A stretch of 44,011 nt of DNA, taken from the NCBI GenBank assembly GCA_035275625.1, contig DATEMK010000564.1, forward strand, positions 1 to 44,011. The letters are read 5' to 3'. Origin of the DNA: DATEMK01 sp035275625 (GTDB lineage Bacteria; Bacteroidota; Bacteroidia; AKYH767-A; OLB10). The translations under genes were made by a program, and so were the position numbers. The notes below the pieces were generated by a model. The model searched no databases. It saw only the letters and a list, made by a program, of their open reading frames with translations, and had not been told where the DNA came from. This document shows positions 16,669 through 26,500 of the stretch, in pieces (the first letter of the stretch is position 1; each line of letters begins with the position of its first letter).

Positions 16669-17610
16669 ATGGAAAATAAAATTTTAGTAACGGGCGGGGC
16701 AGGTTTTGTCGGAAGCAGCCTTGTAGAAAAGCTGGCTGAAAACAAAAATAATTTTGTAGTAATTGCAGATAACATGCAAACAGGTACCCATGCAAAGATC
16801 CCCAAAGCAAAACTTGAAAATGTGCGTTTTATTAAAGCCGATGTAAATTACTTCAAGGACATTTCGAGTATTTTCTTTGCTCACCAGTTTGATTATGTTT
16901 TTCACTATGCCGCTCTTGTGGGGGTAAAAAGGACGCTTGCCAATCCCGCTTTGGTATTACGCGACCTGGAAGGAATTAAAAATATTCTTACGCTTTCTAA
17001 AAACACAGGCGTAAAGAGAGTGTTTTATTCTTCCTCCTCTGAAGTTTACGGAGAGCCTGTAGAGTTTCCTCAAAATGAACACACAACTCCTCTTAACTCA
17101 CGGTTGCCTTATGCAATTGTGAAAAATGTTGGAGAAGCATATCTCCGTGCATTCAAACAAGAATACGATTTAGATTTCACCATCTTTCGTTTCTTCAACA
17201 CTTACGGACCAAAGCAGAGTAATGACTTTGTAATGTCCCGGTTTCTGCATGCTGCCATACACAATAAAGACATTACTATATATGGTGATGGAATGCAGAC
17301 ACGTACCTTCTGCTATATTGACGACAACATTGATGCAACGGTGAATGCGTTTTATAAAAATAAATTTGTCAATGATGTGGTAAATGTTGGCAGCGACAAT
17401 GAAATCACTGTTCTTGATCTTGCGAAAAAAGTAATCAAGCTTGCTGACAGTAAATCAAAAATGATTCATCTTCCCGCATTAAAGGAAGGCGACATGACGC
17501 GAAGATGCCCTGACATTCACAAAATGAATAAGCTGCTTAACCGAAAAATGACCACGCTTGACGAAGGCATCAAAAAACTCATCAAATCATTCAGGCATAA
17601 TGAACATTGA
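16669..17610 (+). CDS. NAD-dependent sugar-nucleotide epimerase/dehydratase
   Basis: The 313-residue extended short-chain dehydrogenase has the Rossmann glycine motif GGAGFVG (9-15), the catalytic Ser region SSSSEVYG, the Tyr-Lys pair YAIVK (Y148, K152), and FFNTYGPKQ plus YGDGMQTRTFCYIDD typical of GDP/UDP-sugar epimerases and UDP-glucuronate decarboxylases. It probably alters a nucleotide sugar used in surface polysaccharides. The exact substrate cannot be assigned. The neighbouring rfbA on the same strand supports an envelope-glycan role. Confidence 0.88.
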   Translation: MENKILVTGGAGFVGSSLVEKLAENKNNFVVIADNMQTGTHAKIPKAKLENVRFIKADVNYFKDISSIFFAHQFDYVFHYAALVGVKRTLANPALVLRDLEGIKNILTLSKNTGVKRVFYSSSSEVYGEPVEFPQNEHTTPLNSRLPYAIVKNVGEAYLRAFKQEYDLDFTIFRFFNTYGPKQSNDFVMSRFLHAAIHNKDITIYGDGMQTRTFCYIDDNIDATVNAFYKNKFVNDVVNVGSDNEITVLDLAKKVIKLADSKSKMIHLPALKEGDMTRRCPDIHKMNKLLNRKMTTLDEGIKKLIKSFRHNEH

Positions 17611-17750
17611 TTTTTTATGATGGACAAAATAAAATGATGGTGGACTTGATGGTTACCTTTTATATGCTGCCTTTAAACCCCAAATTCTTTAATCTCATTT
17701 TTTGAACTGTAAACTGTAAATTTCTGCTCCTCACCCCGATCCCTGACCAA

Positions 17751-18728
17751 ATGCACAGCCCCGCAGACTTAAAATCGAAAATCGAAAATGCATTAGCCAA
17801 ATTAGCATTGAATAACAATCCTGCAGAATTATACGATTCTATACGCTATATGCTTTCGTTTGGAGGCAAAAGAATGCGCCCGGTACTTGTTATGATGGGG
17901 TGTGATATGTTTAGCGGTGATGTTGAAAAAGCAATTCCGGCTGCGCTCGGAATCGAGCTGTTCCACAATTTTACTTTGTTGCATGATGATATCATGGACA
18001 ATGCTCCGTTGCGGAGATCCAGGCAAACGGTGCATGAAAAATGGAATGTCAGCACTGCTATTCTTTCCGGGGATGCTATGTTTGTCAAATCGTATCAGCT
18101 AATGATGATGGCGGAAAATAAAATTGTAAAAGATATTCTTGATATTTTTTCGCGTACGGCCATAGAAGTTTGCGAAGGCCAGCAGCTGGATATGAATTTT
18201 GAACAGCATAATGATATTTGCATAGCAGATTATATAAATATGATAAGCTGCAAAACAGCTGTGCTGCTTGGGGCGAGCTTGCAGATAGGAGCCATCGTTG
18301 CCGGGGCATCTTCCCCGGATGCCGGACATTTATACAACTTTGGAAAAAATATCGGAATTGCATTTCAGCTCCGGGATGATTTGCTCGATGTATATGCGGA
18401 TAAAACCAAATTCGGAAAACAGGTGGGAGGAGACATTCTTTCCGGTAAAAAAACTTTTTTGTTTCTCAAAGCGGCCGAAGTTCTTGATGAACAATCGCGC
18501 AAGATGCTTGAACAACTTTACGTTAAATCGTCAACTGTTAATAAAGATGAAAAGCTAAAATCAGTTATTTCTCTTTTTGATAAAGCACATGTTAAACAAT
18601 TAGCGAAAGACGAAATGCAGCATTTTCATAACAATGCATTGCAGCATTTTGCCGAAATAAACCTTCCGGCAGAAAATAAAAAACCATTGCTTGATTTTTG
18701 TGAAAACCTGATGGTGAGAGAGATTTGA
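17751..18728 (+). CDS. Polyprenyl diphosphate synthase
   Basis: The 325-residue trans-prenyltransferase extends allylic diphosphates with isopentenyl diphosphate, for quinone side chains or related lipids. GGKRMRP binds diphosphate, the first Asp-rich motif is DDIMD (79-83) followed by RR(S)RQTVHEKW, and the second is RDDLLD (208-213). Ala/Gly-containing residues before the first motif (LFHNFTLLH) do not allow a safe chain-length prediction. It sits alone on the plus strand, 140 bases after the epimerase gene; that gap shows no clear signals. Confidence 0.92.
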   Translation: MHSPADLKSKIENALAKLALNNNPAELYDSIRYMLSFGGKRMRPVLVMMGCDMFSGDVEKAIPAALGIELFHNFTLLHDDIMDNAPLRRSRQTVHEKWNVSTAILSGDAMFVKSYQLMMMAENKIVKDILDIFSRTAIEVCEGQQLDMNFEQHNDICIADYINMISCKTAVLLGASLQIGAIVAGASSPDAGHLYNFGKNIGIAFQLRDDLLDVYADKTKFGKQVGGDILSGKKTFLFLKAAEVLDEQSRKMLEQLYVKSSTVNKDEKLKSVISLFDKAHVKQLAKDEMQHFHNNALQHFAEINLPAENKKPLLDFCENLMVREI

Positions 18729-18735
18729 ATGCAGT

Positions 18736-19314
18736 CTATTCCTTTAGTGCCTTTTCAATATTCTGATCCGGAATTATCCAGAGCACAGCAACTGTGACAA
18801 TAAGCAGAGCAGAAACCACAGGATAGAATAATGCTGTTGGAACAGCAACAGTATAAAGTGCGCTTGAAATCATTCCTTTCTTTTTTTGCTTTTTCAGCGC
18901 TTCAATAAGCGAAGTGCTGTGCACATGATGTGCCATGATAGTTTGATGAAGTATATAATAAGCAACGCTGCACAATAACATTAATATTGCATAGACAGCT
19001 ACCGGCTGGTTGGCAAAATGATTTTCTCCCATCCATGCTGTGGCGAACGGAATCAATGACAACCAAAACAATAAATGCAGGTTTGCCCAGATAATTTTAC
19101 TGGTCACATGATGCACCGTGTGTAACAAATGATGATGGTTTCCCCAGTAAATCCCGATAAAGATAAAACTCATCACGTAGCTCAGAAAAACCGGCAACAG
19201 CAGTTTTAAATCTTCAATGTCTGTACTATGCGGAACTTTTAATTCCAGCACCATGATGGTGATAATAATTGCAAGCACTCCATCGCTGAATGCTTCTAAA
19301 CGCGCTTTGGTCAT
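18736..19314 (-). CDS. TMEM175/DUF1211-family membrane protein (putative K+ channel)
   Basis: The 192-residue protein begins MTKARLEAFSDGVLAIIITIMVLELKVP; the R-x(3)-FSDG motif (FSDG at 9-12) in helix 1 is the hallmark of the TMEM175 family. About six hydrophobic helices follow. Bacterial members form tetrameric potassium-permeable channels built around this first helix. Length matches single-repeat bacterial forms. It converges with the prenyl synthase gene with a seven-base gap. Confidence 0.88.
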   Translation of the reverse strand: MTKARLEAFSDGVLAIIITIMVLELKVPHSTDIEDLKLLLPVFLSYVMSFIFIGIYWGNHHHLLHTVHHVTSKIIWANLHLLFWLSLIPFATAWMGENHFANQPVAVYAILMLLCSVAYYILHQTIMAHHVHSTSLIEALKKQKKKGMISSALYTVAVPTALFYPVVSALLIVTVAVLWIIPDQNIEKALKE

Positions 19315-19403
19315 TCTGAAAATTAATAAAGAAAATAAAGTGTCTCAAATTTGTTTGCACAATAATAAATAATTTTTGTATCATTGTTGTTAAATAAAAC
19401 ACG

Positions 19404-20522
19404 ATGAAAAAACTTCTGCTCCTCGCATCATTCATTTTTGCTTTAACAGGAAAAAATTTCGGACAGGCAGGGATTAAGCATATCCTGCTTGAAGAATTTT
19501 CCACAGCTCCCTGTGGCTTTTGCCCTGACGGGGATTTAGTGGCCGCGCAATTAATCATTGACCATCCCCAGGTCTTCTGGGTTACGCACCACGCAGGTTT
19601 CGGAACAGATTCCATGACGGTTCCTGAAAGCATTACTATAGCCAATGCATTTACCACATTTGCACCGGGAGCAACAATAGACAGGGGTGATTACCCGATT
19701 CCTGTTTATACATCCCCGCCTTATATTGCTATCTCGCGCCAAAAATGGGACAGTGTTTGCGTGGCTCATTTGAATGATCCCCCGGTGGTTGATGTGTTCA
19801 TCACAAATCAATATGACTCGGTCACACGCCTGTTAAACTGTACGGTTGATGCTTCGTTTTTAACAACACCTGCACCTGGAGATTTACGTTTGAATTTATT
19901 TCTCGTTGAAGACAGTGTAACGGGATTTGGTTTCGGGTATGATCAGACAAATTATTATAACACTGCTGTCGGGCATCCATATTACGGAGCCGGAGACCCG
20001 ATAGTGGGTTATGTACATCACCGGGTGATTCGCAAAGTGCAAACAGGCGCATGGGGCATGACAGGAGTGATTCCGAACTCACCTCTTGCAGGAAACACTT
20101 ACTCGCACACCTTTACAAATATTCCAGTCCCTGCTTCCTGGAAAGATTTTGATATGGACGTTATTGCCTTTGTTTCCTATTATAACCCAAGCGCAAATCT
20201 CCGGCAGATTATTAATTCCAATCAGAAAAAATTAACAGATGTTTCTACAAATGTAAATGTTGTTGATAATAATCCTTCCTCTCAGATTTCTGTTTATCCA
20301 AATCCAGCGTCAGATAAAATTTATATCAGCCTGGTAAAAAAACAAAATTCAGAAAGCAAAATCATTGTTACTGATTTTTCCGGCAAGGAAGTTTTGATCT
20401 CTTCGTTACAGCAAAACAATTCCATAATCGAAACAAAAAATATTTCAGACGGGATTTACTTTTACAAAGTAATTTCAGGAAATGAAATGATTGGCAGGGG
20501 GAAAATTGTGGTGGTGCATTAA
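19404..20522 (+). CDS. Omp28-like secreted protein with type IX sorting domain
   Basis: The 372-residue product has a signal peptide (about 1-20, ...ALTGKNFGQA), then HILLEEFSTAPCGFCPDGD with a thioredoxin-type CxxC (C37, C40), as in the Omp28-related family of Bacteroidota. A middle beta-rich region is followed by a type A sorting domain (ISVYPNPASDKIYIS ... GIYFYKVISGNEMIGRGKIVV). It should be exported through the type IX system. The CxxC suggests a thioredoxin-like fold but redox function is unproven. Confidence 0.88.
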   Translation: MKKLLLLASFIFALTGKNFGQAGIKHILLEEFSTAPCGFCPDGDLVAAQLIIDHPQVFWVTHHAGFGTDSMTVPESITIANAFTTFAPGATIDRGDYPIPVYTSPPYIAISRQKWDSVCVAHLNDPPVVDVFITNQYDSVTRLLNCTVDASFLTTPAPGDLRLNLFLVEDSVTGFGFGYDQTNYYNTAVGHPYYGAGDPIVGYVHHRVIRKVQTGAWGMTGVIPNSPLAGNTYSHTFTNIPVPASWKDFDMDVIAFVSYYNPSANLRQIINSNQKKLTDVSTNVNVVDNNPSSQISVYPNPASDKIYISLVKKQNSESKIIVTDFSGKEVLISSLQQNNSIIETKNISDGIYFYKVISGNEMIGRGKIVVVH

Positions 20523-20551
20523 TAACAATTTTATCAGCCGTTACTTGTCAA

Positions 20552-20992
20552 ATGCTTAAAGAAACACTCATTGAAATTTTTGAGCGTGATTTGCTTCAAT
20601 TGAAAAAAGAAATTGAAGGCTATTCTGATGAAAATAAATTATGGATTGTTAAAGATGGGATCAGCAATTCTGCCGGAAATTTATGTTTACATTTAACCGG
20701 CAACCTGAATCATTTCATAGGAGCCACGCTTGGCAATACGGGATATATAAGAAACCGTGACAATGAATTCTCATTAAAAAATATTCCCCGAAAAGATTTG
20801 CTTCAGGATATTGATAAAACAATTTCAGTGGTAAAAGACACCTTAAACAAAATGCCCCCGGGTGATTTTGAGAAAACCTACCCGCTTGAAAAACACGGAA
20901 AAATCGTAACCACAGATTTTATGCTGCTTCACCTTGTAACGCATTTCAACTATCATTTAGGCCAGATCAATTACCACCGGAGGATGATATAG
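20552..20992 (+). CDS. DinB/DUF1572-family protein
   Basis: The 146-residue protein is a four-helix bundle of the DinB superfamily: LCLHLTGNLNHFIGATLG carries the first His pair, and LLHLVTHFNYHLGQINYHRRM at the C-terminus carries the others, the usual three-His metal site. Members in low-GC and Bacteroidota species are thiol-dependent or damage-associated; function of this one is unknown. Its stop codon directly abuts the stop codon of the next, convergent gene with no base between. Confidence 0.85.
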   Translation: MLKETLIEIFERDLLQLKKEIEGYSDENKLWIVKDGISNSAGNLCLHLTGNLNHFIGATLGNTGYIRNRDNEFSLKNIPRKDLLQDIDKTISVVKDTLNKMPPGDFEKTYPLEKHGKIVTTDFMLLHLVTHFNYHLGQINYHRRMI

Positions 20993-21502
20993 TTATTCTG
21001 CTTTGCAAACAATAATATTGGCAAGTCCTTTTATATTTCTCTTCCCTGTTTTAATGTCGCTGGTAGTCAGCAGCAATATCCGGTTCTCCATTTCGCTAAT
21101 AACTTTTCCGTCTTTTTCTGTAACGATGTACATATTATTGCCCGTTTCGGTATTGTAAATTTCATTGAAGGAATACACGATGGTGTATCCGTCAGAAGCA
21201 ACAAATTTAAAATAGAACTCATTTAACATGCGCGGAGTTTCATATAGAAAGGCAACACTGTCTAAAATGTCTTTCAACAGGACAGCTTTCACTTCTTTTG
21301 CCACTTCCTTTTGCTTTGCAGTACAGCTTGTATTTATATTTTGCAGTGTTATGCTTTTATAATTTTTTAAATCGGCAAGTGCGATTGTTTTTTCGTTTTT
21401 CACTTTGCCGGATATTTTAAATGCATCGGTAGGTTCAATGTCTGTTTGAGCAAACGTTATCCGGGCAATAAAGAATAAAATGACAATACTTATGTTTCTC
21501 AT
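20993..21502 (-). CDS. Exported protein with molybdopterin-binding (sulfite-oxidase-like) fold
   Basis: The 169-residue product has a signal peptide (about 1-18, ...ARITFAQT). The remainder (FKISGKVKNEKTIALADLKNYKSITLQN, VKAVLLKDILDSV, FYFKFVASDGYTIVYSFNEIYNTETGNNMYIV) resembles the small oxidoreductase molybdopterin-binding domain of the sulfite oxidase/YedY group, where the same substrate-strand and DG-Y-F motifs occur. It has a Cys at about residue 60 (NTSCTAK), but full cofactor ligation is not evident, so it may be a non-catalytic relative. Confidence 0.6.
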   Translation of the reverse strand: MRNISIVILFFIARITFAQTDIEPTDAFKISGKVKNEKTIALADLKNYKSITLQNINTSCTAKQKEVAKEVKAVLLKDILDSVAFLYETPRMLNEFYFKFVASDGYTIVYSFNEIYNTETGNNMYIVTEKDGKVISEMENRILLLTTSDIKTGKRNIKGLANIIVCKAE

Positions 21503-21559
21503 TTCCCCGAAGATTTTTTCTGGAAGCGGAAAGGTAGGAAAAATAATTCCCCGGGCGAA

Positions 21560-22468
21560 TTAATCTTTAGAAAAATAATCCAGGTTCTGGTAAACACCCG
21601 AAGCTTCTTTTACAAGCTGCATGAGCAGATCATTTGCAAGAGAGCTGGCGCCAAAACGAAAGTAATCAGGAGAGAGCCAGGCATTTCCCAGGGTTTCTTT
21701 TAAGACAACAAGGTATTGCAAAGCCAGCTTCGCAGTTGCAATCCCGCCAGCAGGTTTCATCCCGATCATTTTTCCTTCTTTATAATAAAAATCGCGAATA
21801 GCTTCGAGCATTACTAACGTAACAGGCAGCGTAGCCGCAGGCTGAATTTTCCCGGTGGATGTTTTAATAAAATCAGCGCCTGCATGCATGGCAATGTCGC
21901 TTGCCAGGCGAACGTTATCAAGGGTGCTTAGTTCACCGGTTTCTAAAATCACTTTGAGATGCGCCTCGCCACACGCTTCTTTCACTGCCGCTATTTCATC
22001 AAATACAAAATTGTAATCCCCGTTCAGGAATTTCCCTCTCGAAATCACCATGTCTATTTCATCAGCTCCTTCATTTACAGCAAATTTTGTTTCCTCTAAT
22101 TTTACTTTCCTGGTTGACATGCCGCTCGGGAATGCAGTTGCAACTGCCGCCACTTTTACTTTGCTTCCTTTCAAAGCTTCTTTTGCCACACGAACTAAGT
22201 TCGGATACACACATACGGCAGCTGCAGATGGAATATCCGGGAATGATTCATGAGGACGCAGAGCTTTGGCGCAAAGCTGCCGCACCTTTCCGGGGGTATC
22301 GCGCGCTTCAAGCGTGGTGAGGTCCATCATGCTGATTGCCATTTTCAACCCGGCCACTTTCGATTCTTTTTTAATGCTGCGCTTTGTCAAACGCGAAACC
22401 CGCTCTTCCACCCCGGTCTGGTCAATGGGAACAATGTCTATTGCGTTTAAATTAAAAGTTGTGTTCAT
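21560..22468 (-). CDS. deoC: Deoxyribose-phosphate aldolase
   Basis: The 302-residue class I aldolase splits 2-deoxyribose-5-phosphate into acetaldehyde and glyceraldehyde-3-phosphate in deoxynucleoside breakdown. The Schiff-base lysine is K202 in GADFIKTSTGK, and MKPAGGI supplies the second lysine. AAVCVYP, VAAVATAFPSG and EIDMVI are conserved. An extension of about 40 residues at the N-terminus makes it longer than the 250-residue short form but normal for the longer type. No other deo genes are next to it. Confidence 0.94.
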   Translation of the reverse strand: MNTTFNLNAIDIVPIDQTGVEERVSRLTKRSIKKESKVAGLKMAISMMDLTTLEARDTPGKVRQLCAKALRPHESFPDIPSAAAVCVYPNLVRVAKEALKGSKVKVAAVATAFPSGMSTRKVKLEETKFAVNEGADEIDMVISRGKFLNGDYNFVFDEIAAVKEACGEAHLKVILETGELSTLDNVRLASDIAMHAGADFIKTSTGKIQPAATLPVTLVMLEAIRDFYYKEGKMIGMKPAGGIATAKLALQYLVVLKETLGNAWLSPDYFRFGASSLANDLLMQLVKEASGVYQNLDYFSKD

Positions 22469-22494
22469 GGTTTAAGGGTTTAACGTTTATGCCG

Positions 22495-22512
22495 TCCCGA
22501 TAACTATCGGGA
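22495..22512. repeat. Perfect palindrome TCCCGATA-AC-TATCGGGA
   Basis: Eight-base arms with a two-base centre, in the leader of deoC. A related stem occurs in the tRNA remnant at 96-113 (TCCCG...CGGGA with TTAT before the second arm). It resembles dispersed palindromes of Bacteroidota genomes. Confidence 0.7.
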
Positions 22513-22620
22513 TCGGGAAAGTCAAAGGTTACCGGCAGGTTTTAAATCAGGTTTATTTTTATCAAAGTTAGAAAAATTGTATTAAAGAATACGAATTAAG
22601 AAGCTCCTTAAAATTTTTGC

Positions 22621-23022
22621 TCAGAGTCCGAACCCAAAAAGTTTCAGTTCTTTTCTCTTCAGGTAATTGTTGATGATAATTCCCAAGATGCATCCTGTAA
22701 CATTTGCAATTAAATCAAACCAGCTTCCGGTGCGGTCTGCCAGGCAATAGTTCTGCATCAGTTCCAGCAAGCCACCATAAATAACAGAAAATAAAAAAAT
22801 AAGAGTAAGCGTATGCACATTTAAAAAAGAGAACCGGGTTTGTCTTTTAAAGCCGCGTATAAGCAGCAGCGTTAATATAATGAATAAAAAAGCGTGAATG
22901 ATTTTATCTATTGAAAGCAGGTCTGTCCACCTATAGTGAGGAATGGCGGACCCGGGAAGAACACAAAGAATTAAAATAAGAATCGCCCAAAGTATTCCGG
23001 CAATATTATGACGAAGAAACAT
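22621..23022 (-). CDS. VanZ-family membrane protein
   Basis: The 133-residue protein has four hydrophobic helices with the family pattern DKIIHAFLFIILTLLL in helix 2 and LLELMQNY...R.GSWFDLIANVTGCILG (E-Q...D-N) near the end. VanZ-like proteins are associated with glycopeptide resistance in Gram-positives, but in Bacteroidota the role is unknown. It lies three bases after gcvH on the same strand, in the series ruvA-sprA-gcvH-vanZ. Confidence 0.85.
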   Translation of the reverse strand: MFLRHNIAGILWAILILILCVLPGSAIPHYRWTDLLSIDKIIHAFLFIILTLLLIRGFKRQTRFSFLNVHTLTLIFLFSVIYGGLLELMQNYCLADRTGSWFDLIANVTGCILGIIINNYLKRKELKLFGFGL

Positions 23023-23025
23023 GCA

Positions 23026-23412
23026 TCATGCTTTCGGTGTAATGAGCGCCTTGTATTCATCTGCTTTCAGCAGGCTGCTCACTTCTGAGGGATTGGTTAT
23101 TTTTATTTTTATCATCCACCCATTGCCGTAAGGATCCTTATTCACAGAGTCAGGCTGCGAGTCAAGTCCGGAATTCAGTTCAAGCACTTCACCTGACAAA
23201 GGCATAAAAAGATCAGAAACAGTTTTTACCGCCTCGACCGTTCCAAAAACGGCTTCTTTGTCGAGGATTTCACCGATGGTATCTGCCTCCACGTATACAA
23301 TGTCTCCCAGTTCGCTTTGGGCAAAATCAGTAATGCCTATTACAGCATGATCGCCTTCTATGCGAATCCATTCATGTTCTTTTGTATAAAGCAGGTCGTC
23401 AGGTATGTTCAT
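23026..23412 (-). CDS. gcvH: Glycine cleavage system H protein
   Basis: This 128-residue lipoyl carrier shuttles the aminomethyl group between the P and T proteins of the glycine cleavage complex. The lipoylated lysine is K63 in VEAVKTVSDLFMP, and YTKEHEWIRIEGDHAVIGITDFAQSELGDIVYV, PLSGEVLELN and DPYGNGWMIKI are conserved. P and T genes are absent from the window. It lies downstream of sprA and upstream of vanZ, an arrangement shared by other Bacteroidota. Confidence 0.97.
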   Translation of the reverse strand: MNIPDDLLYTKEHEWIRIEGDHAVIGITDFAQSELGDIVYVEADTIGEILDKEAVFGTVEAVKTVSDLFMPLSGEVLELNSGLDSQPDSVNKDPYGNGWMIKIKITNPSEVSSLLKADEYKALITPKA

Positions 23413-23501
23413 GATAGTTAGTTTGAAGTTTAAAATTAGATATTAGAAAATCAATTTTTGCTATTCGTAAATTCGAATTGATTCGTATTCGTTGATGATG
23501 A

Positions 23502-26500
23502 TTATTGCGCTAATGTAAACCGCAGAATGAATCCGAATTCTGTGCTTGTGTTTGGAAACGAAGTAGAAATGAGCGGTGTAGTTCCGTCTCTTTTGAAATA
23601 TGCTTTAATATTAAATCGTTCACTTACTGCGTAATCAGCGCCAATATCAAAACTATAAGATTTCAGTCCCGCTGTAGGCTGATCTATTTGTTCCTGGAGC
23701 TTTCGCAAAATGGTGGTATTCTTTCTGAAAGAAACATCAGCCGTAATATTCAGATCATTGTTCATGGACTGCTGTTTTCCTGCAATCTTTAATTTGAATT
23801 TGGGCTTAAAGCGATAGCCGGCCCCGATAGTAAGTTCCGTTCCCTTGATTTCGGTCAGCTGAATACCTGCGAAATCTAAGGACAGGTTGCGGTCTCTTTT
23901 AAATTCAACCCGTGTGGATAATGTATTTTTATTGACTTTCCATCCGATATCAATTCCTAACAGCGGGCTGAACTCTTCGGTAATTGAAATCTGCCCGAAT
24001 TCATAGCGCGATATAAAATTATTTACCTGGTCACGCGCACTTCCGTCCTGTTTGAACAGCAGGCTTGTTGCATACGTATTAATGCTGTACGATGAACGGT
24101 AACCATGGGTTAAGCTCACATTTTGAAATAGTTTTTTAGCAAAAGCCAATTTGGATAATCCGTCATACGTAATGCGCCAGTTCGGCAAGGGAGTTGATGG
24201 AAACGGATTCAGGCTGATCTTGTTTGCATCTTTTCCCGAGTAGGCAGAAAGAAAAGCGAAGGTGAGCACCTGCTGTGATGTGGCTCCAAACCCGTCACGA
24301 TATACATCTGTACTATCAAATCCATTTGACAATGAGTTTTGCTCTGCAAGTCTTTTGGATATTATCCTCCGGTTCTCGTTAAACTTATTAAACACATCAG
24401 AAGTATAATCTTTATTATCCTTTGTGAAAGCCGTATTTATAGTAAGCCACGAGATGCTGAAATTTCCTGCATCAATCGAACTGAAAGAATTAAATCCTTC
24501 TTCTCCGGTCAATGTTTTGAAATAACGGAAATACTCAGAATGATTTTGCGCACGGCTTCTCATTGCATTAAGCTCAATACGCAAGCCGGATGCGGGTTCG
24601 ATGGTGCTTCGCAATGTTAAATTCCGTGTCAGGGTATTGGTGAACTGGTTATTCATAGTAGAGTCACGCGTAATCCACCTGTTATTTGCCGCCCTGTATT
24701 TAAACAGGGAATCCTGCTGGCCAAATACAAATCCCCATCCCGGTGCAGGTCCGCCACTGTAAAGGTCTTGTCCCAACAACTCGGATGTTCGTATATAACC
24801 CGGTAATAATGTTCCCTTTGTTTCAGTATAATTAAGCGTGAAATTTTTTATACTTAAAAATACTTTTGCAATACCTCTTACCACGGCCCCGTATTCTTTT
24901 TCTTTTGGCACTGGCGGTTTCTTAACTGTTGCCGAATCTTTCGGTGCATTTTCATCCACCTTCGGTTTAGGCTGTGCTTTTGGTTTTGGTTTTGGAGGAC
25001 TTAATAATTTTTTGAATAAAGGAACTTTATTATACAACGAGGAAAATGTGAATGTTCCGTTTACCTGTTTGCTATTTGAATTTTGAATGGTATTTCCCAG
25101 TGCGGGATTAATCCGGGGCGCTAATGAAACCGGGTCATAGATCAGGGAAGAAGCGGTCCAGTGGTAATCAAAACCGTAGCGCGTGTTCACACTCACCCAA
25201 TCGGTGATGGGTAACTTGTTTAAAGGAACATTATAAGAAAGATTTCCCGAATGGTGATAATCGGTATTGCGTCCGCCTCTCCAGAAGTTTGACCACATAG
25301 AGTCTCTTTTTGCCGGAGTATCCAGCCGTCCGGGCGGTTCATCAATGCGTGCAATATTGTTTGCATCAAAATCAAACTTCAAAGATTTTGTCAGGTCCCA
25401 TGTGAGGGCATATTGACGCGACATCAAAAACCGCTTATCATAAGTAGGCGGGGGAGCGAACTGATCGTCATTTATATTTCTGAGCTTGAGTTCACCGTAA
25501 TGCCTGTTCACATCGGTTCGGAAGCTGAAGTTGGAAGGGATAAAATTGATATTGAAATCTTTTATTGGCTTTGCATATTTTGATTTGAACCCTTTGGATT
25601 TTGCAAACGGAGAAAATCCTTTTGCCGTTGAAAAATAGTTGTAGCCGATAGCGGCAAGATAATCTTTCTGCAAATCATATTCAGTGTTCACATTTCTCCT
25701 GTAAATTTCACTGTACCCATAGGTAAAATTAAAATTCTCGATGTCATAGACATGAGATTTTGTGGCGTTCCCTGTTTTATTTTTCCTGACGTTAGTAAAA
25801 TTGTAGCTATTTCTTCGTGTGTAATCCTGCGTTATTTTTTTCAGTTCATTTCGCTGGGCATCGTCCGGAAGATTATCCAGCGCATCATTAAATCTCACGT
25901 CAGGATCAAGCGGGTTGTAATAAGGATTTGCAATGGCTTTTGAATAGCCAATATAAAAAGGAATAGAAAGACCGATTTTCTGAGGAAAGAATTTTCCCAG
26001 CTCCAATGATGATGCAATATCGTATTGCTCCCTGTTATCCTGCTGCCGTTCATTTATTTTACTTTCAAGCGGACCAAAACCATACGTGCTTTTTGCTCCG
26101 GAAATTGTCACATTACCCAGATCAGCTAATTTAGCCTGTACCCGTGCAGTTGCTGCCCATCCGCCTTTTTCATTGAAATTGGTCATGCGTAATTCGTTGA
26201 CCCATATTTCCACACATTTTGGTTGTCCATCATCATCCGGGCTGTAAGGATTAAAAAATGTAGCATCAGGATTTTTTATACCGATCATTATTGACTTAAC
26301 ATTACTTAAACTTGGGTTACCAACAACACGGATTAATCTTCCATTACCATCAATAACTGTATCAGGAATTGAATATAATGTGGTATTAAAATTAACTTTT
26401 TTATCTCGTGCAAGTTTGTAATTAACCAATGCTGCAATCTCAATATCCAACTCATTTGCCGTTGGCCAGATTCCTTCAGCGCTGGTAGTGCCGGGAGTTG

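Noticed and set aside
22621..23022. Glycopeptide resistance determinant because of VanZ similarity
   Set aside because: VanZ-like proteins are widespread in Bacteroidota without van genes; the surrounding genes are housekeeping and type IX secretion.
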